Below are positions 7,720-16,475 of a stretch of DNA of 64,000 bases, one piece after another. How positions within the stretch are numbered: the stretch's first letter is position 1; each line of letters starts with the position of its first letter. Location of the stretch: contig NZ_FNVG01000018.1 of the NCBI RefSeq assembly GCF_900107935.1, positions 32,307 through 96,306 on the forward strand, in the 5' to 3' direction. Below the pieces are notes generated by a model. That model did not search any database and was not told where the DNA came from. It saw only the letters and a list, made by a program, of their open reading frames with translations. The stretch comes from Vibrio hangzhouensis. Its GTDB lineage: Bacteria; Pseudomonadota; Gammaproteobacteria; Enterobacterales; Vibrionaceae. The translations under genes and the position numbers were made by a program.

Positions 7720-9705
7720 ATGGAAAAGCTAACCGTCACAGAGGTTCTTCAGAGAATCAAAACTGGCACTACCTTCCATGCGGAAGTCGAAGATACGGGC
7801 TGTGTTCTGAAAATCGATGAGTACTTACCGGTAGTGTGTACCGCCATTCACGCAGGCAGTCGCCTGCGTGAAGAGCTGACAAAACACTGCTTGATTACCA
7901 AAGAACAGCGTTACTTTGAAGAAGACCCGTTTACGGACGATATGATTGCGTCCCAGCCTATCACTCTGGTAGGTTTGGACTCGCGATTTGAATACGATCT
8001 GAATCGGGCCATGTCATTAAGTACCTACTATCGCAGTGCCTGGGAGCAAAAAGTCTGGAACAAGCCACTATCCCCGAAGCAGCGCCTGACCAGTCAGGCA
8101 AAGCACGCCATTTTCTATAAAATATATTCGGCACTTATCGCTAAGCTCGAATCACTGTTTGGTCTGGTGATTGTGTTTGATATGCATTCCTACAACTACA
8201 AACGGATAACAAAACAGGCTCCCGTCTTTAACGTAGGAACGGCTCAGATAGACAACGAGCGATGGGGGAAAACCGTCGAACGATTTTTATCGGAACTGTG
8301 TAAGATAGCACTGCCGAATATCGAAGTAACGGCAGAAGCAAACTCCGTGTTTGAAGGGCGTGGTTATCTAATTGCTCATACTAACTCACAGTTTGACCGA
8401 ACCTTAGTGCTGCCGACGGAAGTGAAAAAAGTGTTCATGGAAGAAGAGAGCGGAACGCTGTACCCTCTTGTGCTGGAAGCGCTTCAGTCTGGTTTAAAAG
8501 AAGCTTTTAGCCAAACCAGTGCCTACTTTCAACGAACCTACAATAGGAAACCGCGAACGAGCAAAAATGATATGCTCAGTTCGTCGATTGATCCTGCCGT
8601 CTTATCCGTTGACCGAAGCCTATATCGATTGGCGCATAAAGTAGAAACGCTGAAATACGTCACTCCAACGAATATTCCAGCGGAGAAAAAACGATTTTTT
8701 GCGTCACCAAGCCGATACCGCACCAAGTACCGCTACCGACAGTTACCGATACATGCTAACGAGTTTAAGTTTCAGCTATATCGTTTGCCGATCGAAAACA
8801 TTGCAGACCCGGATATGCGTCAGTTGTATAGCGACATGATCGACAAGTTGAGTGAGAAAATCGACCTGCTCACCAGTGTGGGTCAAGATGGATTCCTATA
8901 CAACAGCCTCGCCTATCACGGCAGACCCAGTGAAACCGTGGTCGACAATGCCAAGTTCCTGATGTACGCCAAAGATATGGCAAATGAGCAGTCGCATGTC
9001 TACACGGCACAAGAAGCCGTGGAACTCATGAAGGAAGCCGCAGTGAACTGGGGCATGAAATGTAAGATAACGCTCTCCAGCTCTCTTGCTGCTCGCGCTA
9101 TGGTGAGTTCGCTGCCTCCGACACTGTTTGTCAATAAGAACGCCATGTTCAGCCATGACGAAGTACAACGCCTCATACAGCATGAACTTGGTGTCCATAT
9201 GGCCACCACATTTAATGCCAGACAACAACCGCTGAAAATCTTCCAGTTAGGGCTACCAGGCTCAACTTTCACTCAGGAAGGTATGGCCATTATGGCGGAG
9301 TATAAGGCGGGCTACATGTCACTGGAGCGATTAAAGGATTTGTCGACTCGGGTGCTCGCCGTTGACTCTATGCTCAAAGAACAGAACTTCTACAATACGT
9401 TTTCGTATTTAGTCGACGAGTTAGGCATCAACAGGGACAGCGCCTTTATGACAACAACCCGAGTCTACCGTGGTGGAGGTTTCACCAAAGACTACCTTTA
9501 CCTGACCGGTTTTCTGAGTATGTTAAGAGCAGAACAAGCATGTGACCTTAATAATCTTCTTATAGGCAAATGCAGTGCCAATTATCTTGATTTGATCAGC
9601 GAAATGGTTGAACGCGACTGGTTAGTCCCTCCGCGTTTTCGTTTTGATGACAAAGGTGGCACGCTGGAACCCACCCTTGAATACTTGATTAACTCTCTAA
9701 AATAA
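7720..9705 (+). CDS. N-formylglutamate-amidohydrolase-like domain fused to DUF1704 zinc carboxypeptidase (QEGLA protein)
   Basis: A 661-residue two-domain protein. The N-terminal half (about 60-270) carries N-formylglutamate-amidohydrolase-like motifs: GLDSRFEYDLNR, FDMHSY, and EANSVFEGRGYLIAHT. The C-terminal half is DUF1704, often labelled flavohemoglobin expression-modulating QEGLA protein. It has HELGVH (488-493) as an HExxxH zinc motif and QEGMA (519-523), whose Glu is the expected third zinc ligand. DUF1704 contains the eukaryotic MATCAP metallocarboxypeptidases. No signal peptide is seen, so it is cytoplasmic. As third gene after an ATP-grasp ligase, it probably trims or removes what the ligase adds. 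Substrate unknown. Confidence 0.78.
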   Translation: MEKLTVTEVLQRIKTGTTFHAEVEDTGCVLKIDEYLPVVCTAIHAGSRLREELTKHCLITKEQRYFEEDPFTDDMIASQPITLVGLDSRFEYDLNRAMSLSTYYRSAWEQKVWNKPLSPKQRLTSQAKHAIFYKIYSALIAKLESLFGLVIVFDMHSYNYKRITKQAPVFNVGTAQIDNERWGKTVERFLSELCKIALPNIEVTAEANSVFEGRGYLIAHTNSQFDRTLVLPTEVKKVFMEEESGTLYPLVLEALQSGLKEAFSQTSAYFQRTYNRKPRTSKNDMLSSSIDPAVLSVDRSLYRLAHKVETLKYVTPTNIPAEKKRFFASPSRYRTKYRYRQLPIHANEFKFQLYRLPIENIADPDMRQLYSDMIDKLSEKIDLLTSVGQDGFLYNSLAYHGRPSETVVDNAKFLMYAKDMANEQSHVYTAQEAVELMKEAAVNWGMKCKITLSSSLAARAMVSSLPPTLFVNKNAMFSHDEVQRLIQHELGVHMATTFNARQQPLKIFQLGLPGSTFTQEGMAIMAEYKAGYMSLERLKDLSTRVLAVDSMLKEQNFYNTFSYLVDELGINRDSAFMTTTRVYRGGGFTKDYLYLTGFLSMLRAEQACDLNNLLIGKCSANYLDLISEMVERDWLVPPRFRFDDKGGTLEPTLEYLINSLK

Positions 9706-9735
9706 AAAAAGGTCTGGATCATATCCAGACCTTTT
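9706..9735. terminator. Bidirectional terminator
   Basis: A perfect stem (AAAAGGTCTGGAT, a 3-nt loop, and its complement) has A runs on one side and T runs on the other. It sits between the convergent peptidase gene (ends 9705) and hsp20 (ends 9749). Confidence 0.9.
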
Positions 9736-9748
9736 CATCTTTTGACGC

Positions 9749-10171
9749 CTAGCTGATATCGATATTTTTCGAACTACTTTCTGTAGGCTCGATTTTTGGT
9801 ACCACAACCACTAGAACACCATCGGTAAACTCAGCGTAGATATCATTAGCATTCACATTGTTACTCAAGGTAAAACTGCGAACCATTTTGCCTTGATAGC
9901 GTTCTTTATGAATGTATTTATCTTTCTCAGTTTCTTCACGGGTTTCAGTTGTTGACGCTTCGATAGTCAACATTCCTCTGTCGCAGGACACAGAGATGTC
10001 TTTTTTATCTACACCAGGTAGATCTGCAATGATTTCAAACGCAGTCTCTTTTTCAATGACATCGACATTAGGAGAAAACTGCCCATGACTCCAGCGTGTA
10101 TTGAAAGCAGGTAGCGCATTATCAAAAAAATGCCCAAAGTCAGACCACGAATCTCTTGGTAACAAGCTCAT
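9749..10171 (-). CDS. Hsp20/alpha-crystallin small heat-shock protein
   Basis: A 140-residue small heat-shock protein. A divergent N-terminus (WSDFGHFFDNALPAF) is followed by an alpha-crystallin domain (about 35-125) with the conserved ADLPGVDKKDI and GVLVVVVPK motifs. These are ATP-independent holdases that bind unfolding proteins. The start at 10171 has GGAGGT upstream; the in-frame ATG at 10201 does not. It is convergent with the DUF1704 operon and appears monocistronic. An FNR-like box lies about 80 bp upstream. Confidence 0.9.
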   Translation of the reverse strand: MSLLPRDSWSDFGHFFDNALPAFNTRWSHGQFSPNVDVIEKETAFEIIADLPGVDKKDISVSCDRGMLTIEASTTETREETEKDKYIHKERYQGKMVRSFTLSNNVNANDIYAEFTDGVLVVVVPKIEPTESSSKNIDIS

Positions 10172-10251
10172 ATGAACCTCCAACCTTGTCTGGATACCCA
10201 CTTAAAGTTTAGTCCGACTCTGGCCAAAGCTCTGGCTATTTTTAGTCCAAA

Positions 10252-10265
10252 TTGATCTATGTCAA
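10252..10265 (-). promoter_or_regulatory. FNR-like box upstream of hsp20
   Basis: TTGATCTATGTCAA matches the FNR/Anr consensus TTGAT-N4-ATCAA at 9 of 10 informative positions. On the minus strand the same bases form TTGACA, a perfect -35 hexamer, so the match could simply be a promoter. Confidence 0.4.
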
Positions 10266-10283
10266 GAATGGTTTGATAACAAA

Positions 10284-10826
10284 CTAGAAAGTAGGTGGTG
10301 TCGCTGCACTAATGAGCTCACACTCCACTTTTCCTCGATTTCTGAATCGGTGAGGTTTGCGTGTTTCGAAGTAATAAGAGTCTCCCGCTTTAAGCACGCG
10401 GGTTTGACTACCTACGGTGATTTCGATTTCTCCACGAATGACCACGCCGCCTTCTTCCCCTTCGTGCTGCATAAAATCAGTGCCCGTGTCTGAGCCTGGA
10501 GGGTAAATCTCTCGAAGAATAGCCAGATCACGTCCTTCTCGCTTCGCCCCCACAAGAAGCATCTTAATTTTGCCATCCCCCAGATCCGCCATTTGATCCG
10601 CATTGAAGAAAATTTCATCCTTGGGTTCAACATCAAGAGTGAAGAACTCCCCCATGGAAATTGGAATGGCATCAAGGATTTTCTTTAACGAGCCAACGGA
10701 AGGGTTAACCAGATTCTGCTCAATTTGAGAGATCATGGAGTTGGTGACACCACTTCGCTTGGCGAGCTCTCGTTGCGACAACCCGCGCATAGTACGAATG
10801 GTCTTCAGTTGTTTGCCTACATCCAT
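10284..10826 (-). CDS. puuR: XRE-family regulator with cupin domain, PuuR-like
   Basis: A 180-residue regulator with an N-terminal helix-turn-helix (about 8-62, LSQRELAKRSGVTNSMISQIE) and a C-terminal cupin. It is clearly a paralogue of the regulator at 3976, sharing most of the HTH and the closing cupin segment (GDSYYFETRKPHRFRN). GGGAGAG precedes the ATG. It lies downstream of the pot permease genes on the same strand with a 49-bp gap, so it is probably the last gene of the transporter operon and feeds back on it. PuuR of E. coli represses putrescine use and is relieved by putrescine. The same logic is expected here but not shown. Confidence 0.85.
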   Translation of the reverse strand: MDVGKQLKTIRTMRGLSQRELAKRSGVTNSMISQIEQNLVNPSVGSLKKILDAIPISMGEFFTLDVEPKDEIFFNADQMADLGDGKIKMLLVGAKREGRDLAILREIYPPGSDTGTDFMQHEGEEGGVVIRGEIEITVGSQTRVLKAGDSYYFETRKPHRFRNRGKVECELISAATPPTF

Positions 10827-10875
10827 GTCTCTCTCCCTAGTGGTATTAAACGCTACAATTCCATTTTGTGCGGTG

Positions 10876-11718
10876 TTACTGCTGACTCATTTTGGCCTCA
10901 AGCAATCGACGCTTTTCCGCTTTCGCCATCATCCACCAGGCAATAAACGTAGCACAAGATACAGCCAGTATGGTCAACGTCGCCAAGGCATTAATCTTCG
11001 GACTGACACCAAGGCGCACACTTGAGAATACCACCATAGGTAACGTAGTAGCACTCGGACCAGATACAAAACTGGCAATGACCAGATCGTCCAGTGACAG
11101 AGTGAATGCTAACAACCACCCAGCCAGAATTGCAGGTGCAATCGAAGGTAACGTAATCTGGAAAAATACTTTCCACGGGGGCGCACCCAAGTCCATTGCT
11201 GCTTCCTCAATCGAGCGATCCACCTCTTGCAGTCGTGAACTCACCACAACCGTTACATAGGCGGTGCAGAAGGTAACATGAGCAATCCAAATGGTCATCA
11301 TGCCACGCTGACTAAACAAGTCGAACACCTGCCCCATTGCAATGAACAGCAGCAATAAAGACAAACCAGTGATGACTTCAGGCATCACCAATGGCGCCGT
11401 AATCATGAAAGCAAACCCGGTTTCACCCTTAAACTTACCAAAACGATTAAGTACAAAAGCGGCAATGGTACCTAAAACTACGGCTGCACTTGCCGACAAA
11501 AAACCAATCAATAAGCTCAGCTTAACACCGCCCATTAGCAGGTCGTCATCCAGTAACTCAAAATACCACTTCAATGAAAATCCAGACCAAACCGTCACCA
11601 AACGGTTTTCGTTAAAGGAGTAGATAATCAGAATTAAGATTGGCAGATAAAGAAAGGTCAGCCCGGCTGCCAAAATCACCCACTTCAGCTTGTTGTTGTA
11701 GACTGGGATATCGTTCAT
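10876..11718 (-). CDS. potI: Putrescine/spermidine ABC transporter permease (PotI/PotC type)
   Basis: A 280-residue inner-membrane permease with about six transmembrane segments and the EAA motif (EEAAMDLGAPPWKVFFQITLP) that docks on the ATPase. PotC and PotI are the second permease subunit of polyamine importers. The ATG overlaps the stop of the preceding permease by 4 bp (ATGA), which indicates translational coupling. A complete four-component importer lies at 10876-14934. Confidence 0.88.
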   Translation of the reverse strand: MNDIPVYNNKLKWVILAAGLTFLYLPILILIIYSFNENRLVTVWSGFSLKWYFELLDDDLLMGGVKLSLLIGFLSASAAVVLGTIAAFVLNRFGKFKGETGFAFMITAPLVMPEVITGLSLLLLFIAMGQVFDLFSQRGMMTIWIAHVTFCTAYVTVVVSSRLQEVDRSIEEAAMDLGAPPWKVFFQITLPSIAPAILAGWLLAFTLSLDDLVIASFVSGPSATTLPMVVFSSVRLGVSPKINALATLTILAVSCATFIAWWMMAKAEKRRLLEAKMSQQ

Positions 11719-12632
11719 CCTTGAACCTCCAGTTCACGTTTTTGGTAACGATGGAACCACAGAATTGGCAACATCAATATTAGCAACATAACGATGGCGA
11801 CGGCTGACGCCACTGGCCAGTCTCGATTGTTGAAGAACTCTTGCCATAAAACTTTGCCGATTAGAACAGTATCCGGGCCTCCTAGCAGTTCGGGAATAAC
11901 AAACTCTCCCACTGCTGGGATAAACACCAACATCGAACCTGCAATGATTCCTGCTCGAGTCAGTGGCACCAATACGCTGAACAGCGTTGTGACAGGTTTT
12001 GCGCCCAAGTCACTTGCCGCTTCCAATAGCGAATAATCCACCCGCATCAATGCGGTATAAAGAGGCAATACCATAAATGGTAGGTAGGTATAGATAATAC
12101 CTATGTATACTGCGGTATCGGTGTGCAATATTTGTAAGGGCTCATCAATCACACCCGCCATTAACAGTACGTTATTGAGCAAACCGTTGTTTTTCAGAAT
12201 ACCAATCCACGCATAAACGCGAATCAGGAAACTGGTCCAAGACGGCAAAATGATCAGCATGAGTAGCACGTTGCGTGTAGAAGGCTTAGAGTGAACAATT
12301 GCCCACGCAATAGGAAAGCCAATCACCAGACACAGCACTGTCGAAATAAACGCAATGCGGATCGACTGTAAGTATGAAGAAGCGTACAGATCATCTTCAA
12401 TAAGGTATTGATAGTTCCCGACATTGAGTAACAGCTGCAACTGTTGCTCCGCATAGCTCAGAAGCTCTGAGTACGGCGGTATCGATATCTGAGCTTCCGC
12501 AAAACTTATTTTGAATACAATCAGAAACGGCAGTAAAAAGAACAGCAGCAGCCATCCATAAGGCACTGCAAGCAATAAACACTTTGGCGTCGGTACAATG
12601 CGCCAAATATCCAGTTTGGCTTTTTTTATCAT
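11715..12632 (-). CDS. potH: Putrescine/spermidine ABC transporter permease (PotH/PotB type)
   Basis: A 305-residue permease with a cytoplasmic N-terminus, about six transmembrane segments, and the EAA loop (LEAASDLGAKPVTTLFSVLVPL). A longer reading to 12848 would run deep into the ATPase gene. The chosen ATG at 12632 overlaps the ATPase stop by 4 bp, the usual coupling. PotB and PotH are the first permease subunit of polyamine importers. Confidence 0.88.
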   Translation of the reverse strand: MIKKAKLDIWRIVPTPKCLLLAVPYGWLLLFFLLPFLIVFKISFAEAQISIPPYSELLSYAEQQLQLLLNVGNYQYLIEDDLYASSYLQSIRIAFISTVLCLVIGFPIAWAIVHSKPSTRNVLLMLIILPSWTSFLIRVYAWIGILKNNGLLNNVLLMAGVIDEPLQILHTDTAVYIGIIYTYLPFMVLPLYTALMRVDYSLLEAASDLGAKPVTTLFSVLVPLTRAGIIAGSMLVFIPAVGEFVIPELLGGPDTVLIGKVLWQEFFNNRDWPVASAVAIVMLLILMLPILWFHRYQKRELEVQG

Positions 12633-13771
12633 AGTTTCAGTACCACGCAACTTTCCATGTCCCAACACAGGTTCACACGCTGCTCCCACGTTGGCATCCC
12701 TTTTCTTACACGACTGGTATTTTGCATCGTAGCCGTCACCAGTTTGCCTGAATCCAGCCTGACGTGATAAATAGACTGATTCCCCATGTATGCGATGTCT
12801 TCTACCACCCCTGAACAATGGTTTGATGAGTGATGAGGATGTTCGCACAGAGTCATTTTCTCAGGTCTTACCGCGATCATGAGCGGAATCCCCGGAGCGC
12901 CCGATACCCCGTGACTGATGGAGATAACGTTACTCAGATCCGGTGTGCGTACCGTCGATTTATCGCTCAAATTGGTTTCTAATACGCCTTCAAAGATGTT
13001 CACCGAGCCAATAAATTTGGCCGCAAACTTGGAGTTAGGGTGTTCATAGATGGCTTCTGGAGACCCAATTTGTACAAATTGTCCTTTATTCATAATGGCA
13101 ATGCGACTTGCCATTGTCATCGCTTCTTCCTGATCGTGCGTCACCATGACACAAGTCACGCCAACACTTTCCAGAATATCCACAACTTCGAGCTGCATTT
13201 TCTCGCGCAGGTTCTTGTCCAGGGCTCCCATTGGCTCATCAAGCAGCAGTAATTTCGGTTTTTTTGCCAGACTTCTTGCCAAGGCCACACGCTGTTTCTG
13301 CCCACCAGACAATTGATGAGGTTTTCGCTTGGCAAAGTCTGTCATACGAACCAGTTCCAGCATGTGTTTGACCGTACTGGCGATTTCCTGACTGGGCATG
13401 CCATCCTGCTTCAAACCGAAAGCAATGTTTTTCTCGACCGTCATGTGTGGGAAAAGTGCATAGGACTGAAACATCATATTCACCGGGCGTTTGTACGGCG
13501 GGATATCCGCCAAATCTTCGCCATCGAGAATAATCTGTCCCACGGTAGGTTGCTCAAATCCCGCCAGCATTCTAAGTAAGGTTGATTTTCCGCAGCCCGA
13601 CGCACCAAGCAGAGCAAAGAGTTCGCCTTGATTAATTGTCAGGTCAATATTGTCTACCGCCATATGCCCGTCAAAGTCCTTGGTCAGGCCTCGAATTTCT
13701 AATAGTGGTTTCGGTGGCACCGGTGAAACGTGTTGATGGTTGAGCTCTGTATCGAGTGACATCACTGTCAT
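12629..13771 (-). CDS. potG: Polyamine ABC transporter ATP-binding protein (PotG/PotA type)
   Basis: A 380-residue importer ATPase. Walker A GASGCGKST lies near 56-64, signature LSGGQKQRVALARSLA follows, then Walker B LLLLDEPMGALD, and a C-terminal TOBE-type regulatory domain (about 280-380). The ATG at 13771 has GGAG at good spacing; the upstream ATG at 13801 has none. It follows potF after a 53-bp gap that holds a hairpin, and is coupled to potH by a 4-bp overlap. Confidence 0.9.
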   Translation of the reverse strand: MTVMSLDTELNHQHVSPVPPKPLLEIRGLTKDFDGHMAVDNIDLTINQGELFALLGASGCGKSTLLRMLAGFEQPTVGQIILDGEDLADIPPYKRPVNMMFQSYALFPHMTVEKNIAFGLKQDGMPSQEIASTVKHMLELVRMTDFAKRKPHQLSGGQKQRVALARSLAKKPKLLLLDEPMGALDKNLREKMQLEVVDILESVGVTCVMVTHDQEEAMTMASRIAIMNKGQFVQIGSPEAIYEHPNSKFAAKFIGSVNIFEGVLETNLSDKSTVRTPDLSNVISISHGVSGAPGIPLMIAVRPEKMTLCEHPHHSSNHCSGVVEDIAYMGNQSIYHVRLDSGKLVTATMQNTSRVRKGMPTWEQRVNLCWDMESCVVLKL

Positions 13772-13791
13772 GGTAATCTCCAAACAAGAAT

Positions 13792-13812
13792 GGCGACCCA
13801 AAGCGAGTCGCC
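13792..13812 (-). terminator. Attenuating hairpin between potF and potG
   Basis: Inverted repeat GGCGAC-9-GTCGCC between the binding-protein and ATPase genes. Such hairpins commonly protect the binding-protein mRNA and reduce readthrough, giving more binding protein than membrane parts. Confidence 0.5.
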
Positions 13813-13824
13813 AAAAAGTGGTTA

Positions 13825-14934
13825 TCAGTTCTTGATAAAGTCAGTCCAGGCACGCGTCATTGCACGTGATGTTTTATGAGGTAACATCTTGGAGCTATAC
13901 AGCTTCGCCTGAGCTTCTTCACTTGGGTAAATACCTGGATCTTCTAAAATCTCAGCATCAATAAACTCGCGTGAAGGTGGGTTCGGGTTGGCATACCAAA
14001 CGTAGTTACTGATTTCAGCAATCACTTCTGGGCGCAGCAGATAGTTGATAAATAGGTGAGCATTCTCTGGGTGCTTCGCCTCTTTTGGAATCGCCATTAG
14101 GTCGAACCAAGCCAATGCGCCCTCTTTAGGAATCGAGTACGCGACTTCTACACCATTGTCTGCCTCAGCGGCGCGATCTGCCGCTTGAAGAACGTCACCC
14201 GACCAACCGATCGCCACACAGATATCACCGTTTGCTAGGTCATTGATGTATTGCGATGAATGGAAGTAGGTCACGTATGGACGAACTTGTTTGAGCAACT
14301 CCAAAGCGTCTTTCTTGTAGTCGTTTGGATTGGTACTGTTTGGATCTTTGCCGATATAATTCAGCGCAGCCGCCATGATTTCAGTTGGCGCATTCAAGAA
14401 ACCCACACCACACTTGTTGAGTTTTTCCATGTTCTCTGGCTTGAACACGAGATCCCAACTATCAACCGGTGCATCGTCACCCAGCACGGCCTGAACCTTC
14501 GCTACGTTGTAACCGATACCGGTAGTACCCCATAAGTAAGGCACTGAATAAGCATTATCGGGATCCACGGTATCCGCCAAGATTCCCATCAACTTAGGAT
14601 CCAGATTCTTGTAGTTTGTCAGCTTAGACTTATCTAACTTCTGAAATGCACCGGCTTTGGCCTGACGTCCCAGAAAGTCGTTACTCGGTACAACCAAATC
14701 GAACCCGGTATTTCCCGATAGAATTTTCGCCTCTAAAACTTCGTTTGAATCAAATACATCGTAAACGACTTTGATTCCGGTTTCGGCTTCAAATTTCGCA
14801 ATCGTATCTTCCGCAATGTAGTCTGACCAATTGTAAATATTGAGCACTTTTTCTTCAGCAGCATTGGCCGTCATCGAGCTAAGCCCGATAGTCATCCCTA
14901 ACGCCACACCAAAGTATGCTTTTACTTTCTCCAT
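13825..14934 (-). CDS. potF: Periplasmic putrescine-binding protein (PotF-like)
   Basis: A 369-residue family 1 polyamine-binding protein. A signal peptide (about 1-25, ending TANA-A) is followed by VLNIYNWSDYIAEDTIAKFE, the typical PotD/PotF opening. The body keeps aromatic residues such as YLWGTTGIGYN and DSWDLVF that line the polyamine pocket. It is the first gene of the pot operon and delivers ligand to the permeases. Adjacent glutamylpolyamine synthetases support putrescine as ligand; spermidine cannot be excluded. Confidence 0.88.
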   Translation of the reverse strand: MEKVKAYFGVALGMTIGLSSMTANAAEEKVLNIYNWSDYIAEDTIAKFEAETGIKVVYDVFDSNEVLEAKILSGNTGFDLVVPSNDFLGRQAKAGAFQKLDKSKLTNYKNLDPKLMGILADTVDPDNAYSVPYLWGTTGIGYNVAKVQAVLGDDAPVDSWDLVFKPENMEKLNKCGVGFLNAPTEIMAAALNYIGKDPNSTNPNDYKKDALELLKQVRPYVTYFHSSQYINDLANGDICVAIGWSGDVLQAADRAAEADNGVEVAYSIPKEGALAWFDLMAIPKEAKHPENAHLFINYLLRPEVIAEISNYVWYANPNPPSREFIDAEILEDPGIYPSEEAQAKLYSSKMLPHKTSRAMTRAWTDFIKN

Positions 14935-14992
14935 TTGGATCTCCGTTCCTGTTTGCTCTTTGTTTAATACCCTCTGGTATAGTTCTCGTCGG

Positions 14993-16342
14993 CTACTGCG
15001 AAACGTCGGCGAGTGTGTTATCTAATGCTATTTTGGCTTTTTCGACCAACTGATCTATCTCAGCACGAGTGATGATCAGCGGTGGAGAACAAATCATAGT
15101 GTCACCCACTGCTCTCAGCACAACGCCTGCAGCAAAGCAGTGTTCGCGACATTGAGTGCCGACATCCAGTTCTTTGTCAAAACGTTCATTGGTCGATTTA
15201 TCTTTTACAAGCTCGATGGCTCCCACCAACCCCTTGCTTCTCGCTTCGGCAACCATTGGATGTTGAAGAAGCTCTTGCCAGCGAGCGGCAAAATAAGGGG
15301 CGATGTCTTCTCTTATGCGGTTCACAATGTTGTGTTTTTGCATTTCTTTGATATTGGCGATGGCAACCGCACACGCAGCTGGATGGCCTGAATAGGTAAA
15401 GCCATGAGCAAATTCAGTGTCAGCATCTGTCAACACTTTCGCTACGTGATCTCTGACCATAACCCCACCCAACGGCAGGTATCCTGAGGTGATCCCTTTT
15501 GCCATACACATCAAATCAGGTTTGATATTGAACGTCTGACTTGCAAACCATTCACCGGTACGGCCAAAGCCACAAATCACTTCATCAACAATAAGCAGGA
15601 TCTCGTATTTATCACAAATACGTTGAATCTCAGGCCAGTAGCTGTCAGGTGGAATGATCACACCACCAGCGCCCTGAATCGGTTCTGCAATAAAGGCCGC
15701 AACGTTTTCCACACCCAATTCAAGGATTTTTGCCTCTAGCTGCTGAGCTCGCTCTAACCCGAACTCATTAGGGTCCATTCCCTGTCCTTCACCAAAGTGG
15801 TAGGGCTGATCGATGTGGGTAATATTCGGTAACGGAAGTCCACCTTGAGCATGCATAAATGCCATGCCGCCAAGGCTTGCCCCAGCCATCGTACTGCCGT
15901 GATACGCGTTTTTACGGCTGATAATCGTTTGTTTATTGGGCTTACCCAGACTAGACCAATAATGGCGAACCATTCTCACTACCGTGTCGTTACACTCAGA
16001 GCCAGAACCCGTGAAGAACACATGATTCATGCCTTCGGGAGCCACTTCAGCCAATAAGGTAGAGAGCTCAACTGCCGGTGGATGTGTCGTCTGGAAAAAC
16101 AAATTGTAATACGGCAACTCCTTTAGTTGGTTGGTTGCAGCATCGATCAGTGGCTGACAGTTGTAGCCCATATTCACACACCACAGACCGGCCATACCAT
16201 CGAGGATCTTATTGCCATCCTCATCGTAAATGTACACGCCTTCAGCCCGGGTGATCACACGCGAACCCTTGTCATTAAGTGCTTTGAAGTTAGTGAATGG
16301 GTGCAAGCAGTGTGCACTATCTTGTTCTATCCATTTAGACAT
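14993..16342 (-). CDS. spuC: Class III aminotransferase, putrescine:pyruvate type (SpuC-like)
   Basis: A 449-residue PLP-dependent aminotransferase. It keeps GSGSECNDT (phosphate binding), LLIVDEVICGFGRTGEWF, and the PLP lysine in CMAKGITSGYLPLGG. SpuC of Pseudomonas converts putrescine to 4-aminobutanal. The start at 16342 has GGA upstream; in-frame ATGs at 16354 and 16381 have weaker sites. It lies upstream of potF with a 58-bp gap and downstream of a puuA homologue, so it could be part of a long catabolic operon. It gives a transamination route in parallel with glutamylation. Confidence 0.83.
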   Translation of the reverse strand: MSKWIEQDSAHCLHPFTNFKALNDKGSRVITRAEGVYIYDEDGNKILDGMAGLWCVNMGYNCQPLIDAATNQLKELPYYNLFFQTTHPPAVELSTLLAEVAPEGMNHVFFTGSGSECNDTVVRMVRHYWSSLGKPNKQTIISRKNAYHGSTMAGASLGGMAFMHAQGGLPLPNITHIDQPYHFGEGQGMDPNEFGLERAQQLEAKILELGVENVAAFIAEPIQGAGGVIIPPDSYWPEIQRICDKYEILLIVDEVICGFGRTGEWFASQTFNIKPDLMCMAKGITSGYLPLGGVMVRDHVAKVLTDADTEFAHGFTYSGHPAACAVAIANIKEMQKHNIVNRIREDIAPYFAARWQELLQHPMVAEARSKGLVGAIELVKDKSTNERFDKELDVGTQCREHCFAAGVVLRAVGDTMICSPPLIITRAEIDQLVEKAKIALDNTLADVSQ

Positions 16343-16475
16343 ATTAAATTCCATTATTCTGTTTGTAGGTTTTGAGGTCATTATCTGTGTAAATAACGAC
16401 CTATTAAGTCCACTACGAATGTAAGGCTATGCCAATCCTCAATTCGAGTGACTTGACGCCATTGAATGTTGTGTT

